Origin: Burkholderiales bacterium
GTDB taxonomy: Bacteria > Pseudomonadota > Gammaproteobacteria > Burkholderiales > Burkholderiaceae_C
Direction: 5' to 3'
DNA: 56,361 nucleotides
NCBI GenBank assembly: GCA_016192425.1
Contig: JACPUE010000055.1
Coordinates: 1 to 56,361, forward strand
Below the pieces are notes generated by a model. The model worked only from the letters and a program-made list of their open reading frames with translations. It was not told the origin of the DNA and did not search any database. The position numbers were made by a program, and so were the translations under genes. Below, piece by piece: positions 56,322 to 56,361 of this stretch (position 1 is the first letter of the stretch; every line of letters begins with the position of its first letter).

Positions 56322-56361
56322 GGCGCGCCAAGACCTCGAACTCATCCCGATTGCGCCCCAA

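Noticed and set aside
56067-56361. Overlapping minus-strand open frames at the right edge
   Set aside because: Two frames compete, both basic and without recognisable motifs, and the region is dominated by perfect hairpins and repeats; probably not a gene.

Overview
The window looks like a chromosomal segment of a GC-rich betaproteobacterium of the order Burkholderiales, most likely family Comamonadaceae (Acidovorax/Comamonas-like). The grounds are the gene order thrS-infC-rpmI-rplT-pheS-pheT-ihfA-merR-tRNA-Pro, the order zapB-like/zapA/6S RNA, the operon xseB-ispA-dxs, the protein families, and two families of short dispersed palindromic repeats (called R1 and R2 here). No rRNA, prophage, insertion sequence or CRISPR array was seen.

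Left arm (1-14.2 kb, minus strand): a cobalamin supply locus. A cobalamin riboswitch precedes btuB, followed by cobB(cbiA), cobU, btuF, btuC, btuD, cbiM, cbiF, cbiX, cbiC, cbiD, cbiET, cbiL and cbiG, which runs off the left edge. Most neighbours overlap by 4 bp (ATGA or GTGA), so the cluster reads as one or two long operons joining B12 uptake, cobalt handling and the early-cobalt-insertion (anaerobic-type) corrin pathway.

14.2-22.8 kb: a ZapB-like coiled-coil protein, ZapA and 6S RNA; a TauE-type permease; a two-gene c-di-GMP operon (HD-GYP, then PAS-GGDEF-EAL); and a low-oxygen block (SafE-like membrane protein, hemN, fnr) with an FNR box between the divergent hemN and fnr.

23-32 kb: iron and heme functions (SWIB-domain protein, siderophore receptor, bfd, tonB-exbB-exbD, hemP behind a Fur-like box, a GlcG/HbpS-family protein), then a BI-1 family membrane protein, a lipoprotein and rlmD. 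32.4-39 kb: an Lrp-type regulator divergent from putA, then a compact ECF sigma / anti-sigma / periplasmic sensor / secreted protein cassette. Its two transcription units carry promoters of identical layout (GGAAC-N16-CGTTGA).

39-51.3 kb (minus): a PatZ-like acyltransferase, tRNA-Pro(GGG), a MerR regulator, the translation operon thrS to ihfA with putative attenuators before thrS and pheS and a probable AUA start for infC, and a TRAP-type solute-binding protein. 51.4-54.6 kb: dxs, ispA and xseB (isoprenoid precursors). 54.8-55.9 kb: a Rieske oxygenase. The right 430 bp has no credible gene and holds R2, a probable R1 and four perfect hairpins.

The most unusual feature is R1, a 60-70 bp double-hairpin element seen about eight times. 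It lies in intergenic gaps but also in frame inside cobU and rlmD, and it apparently forms the N-terminus of btuD.
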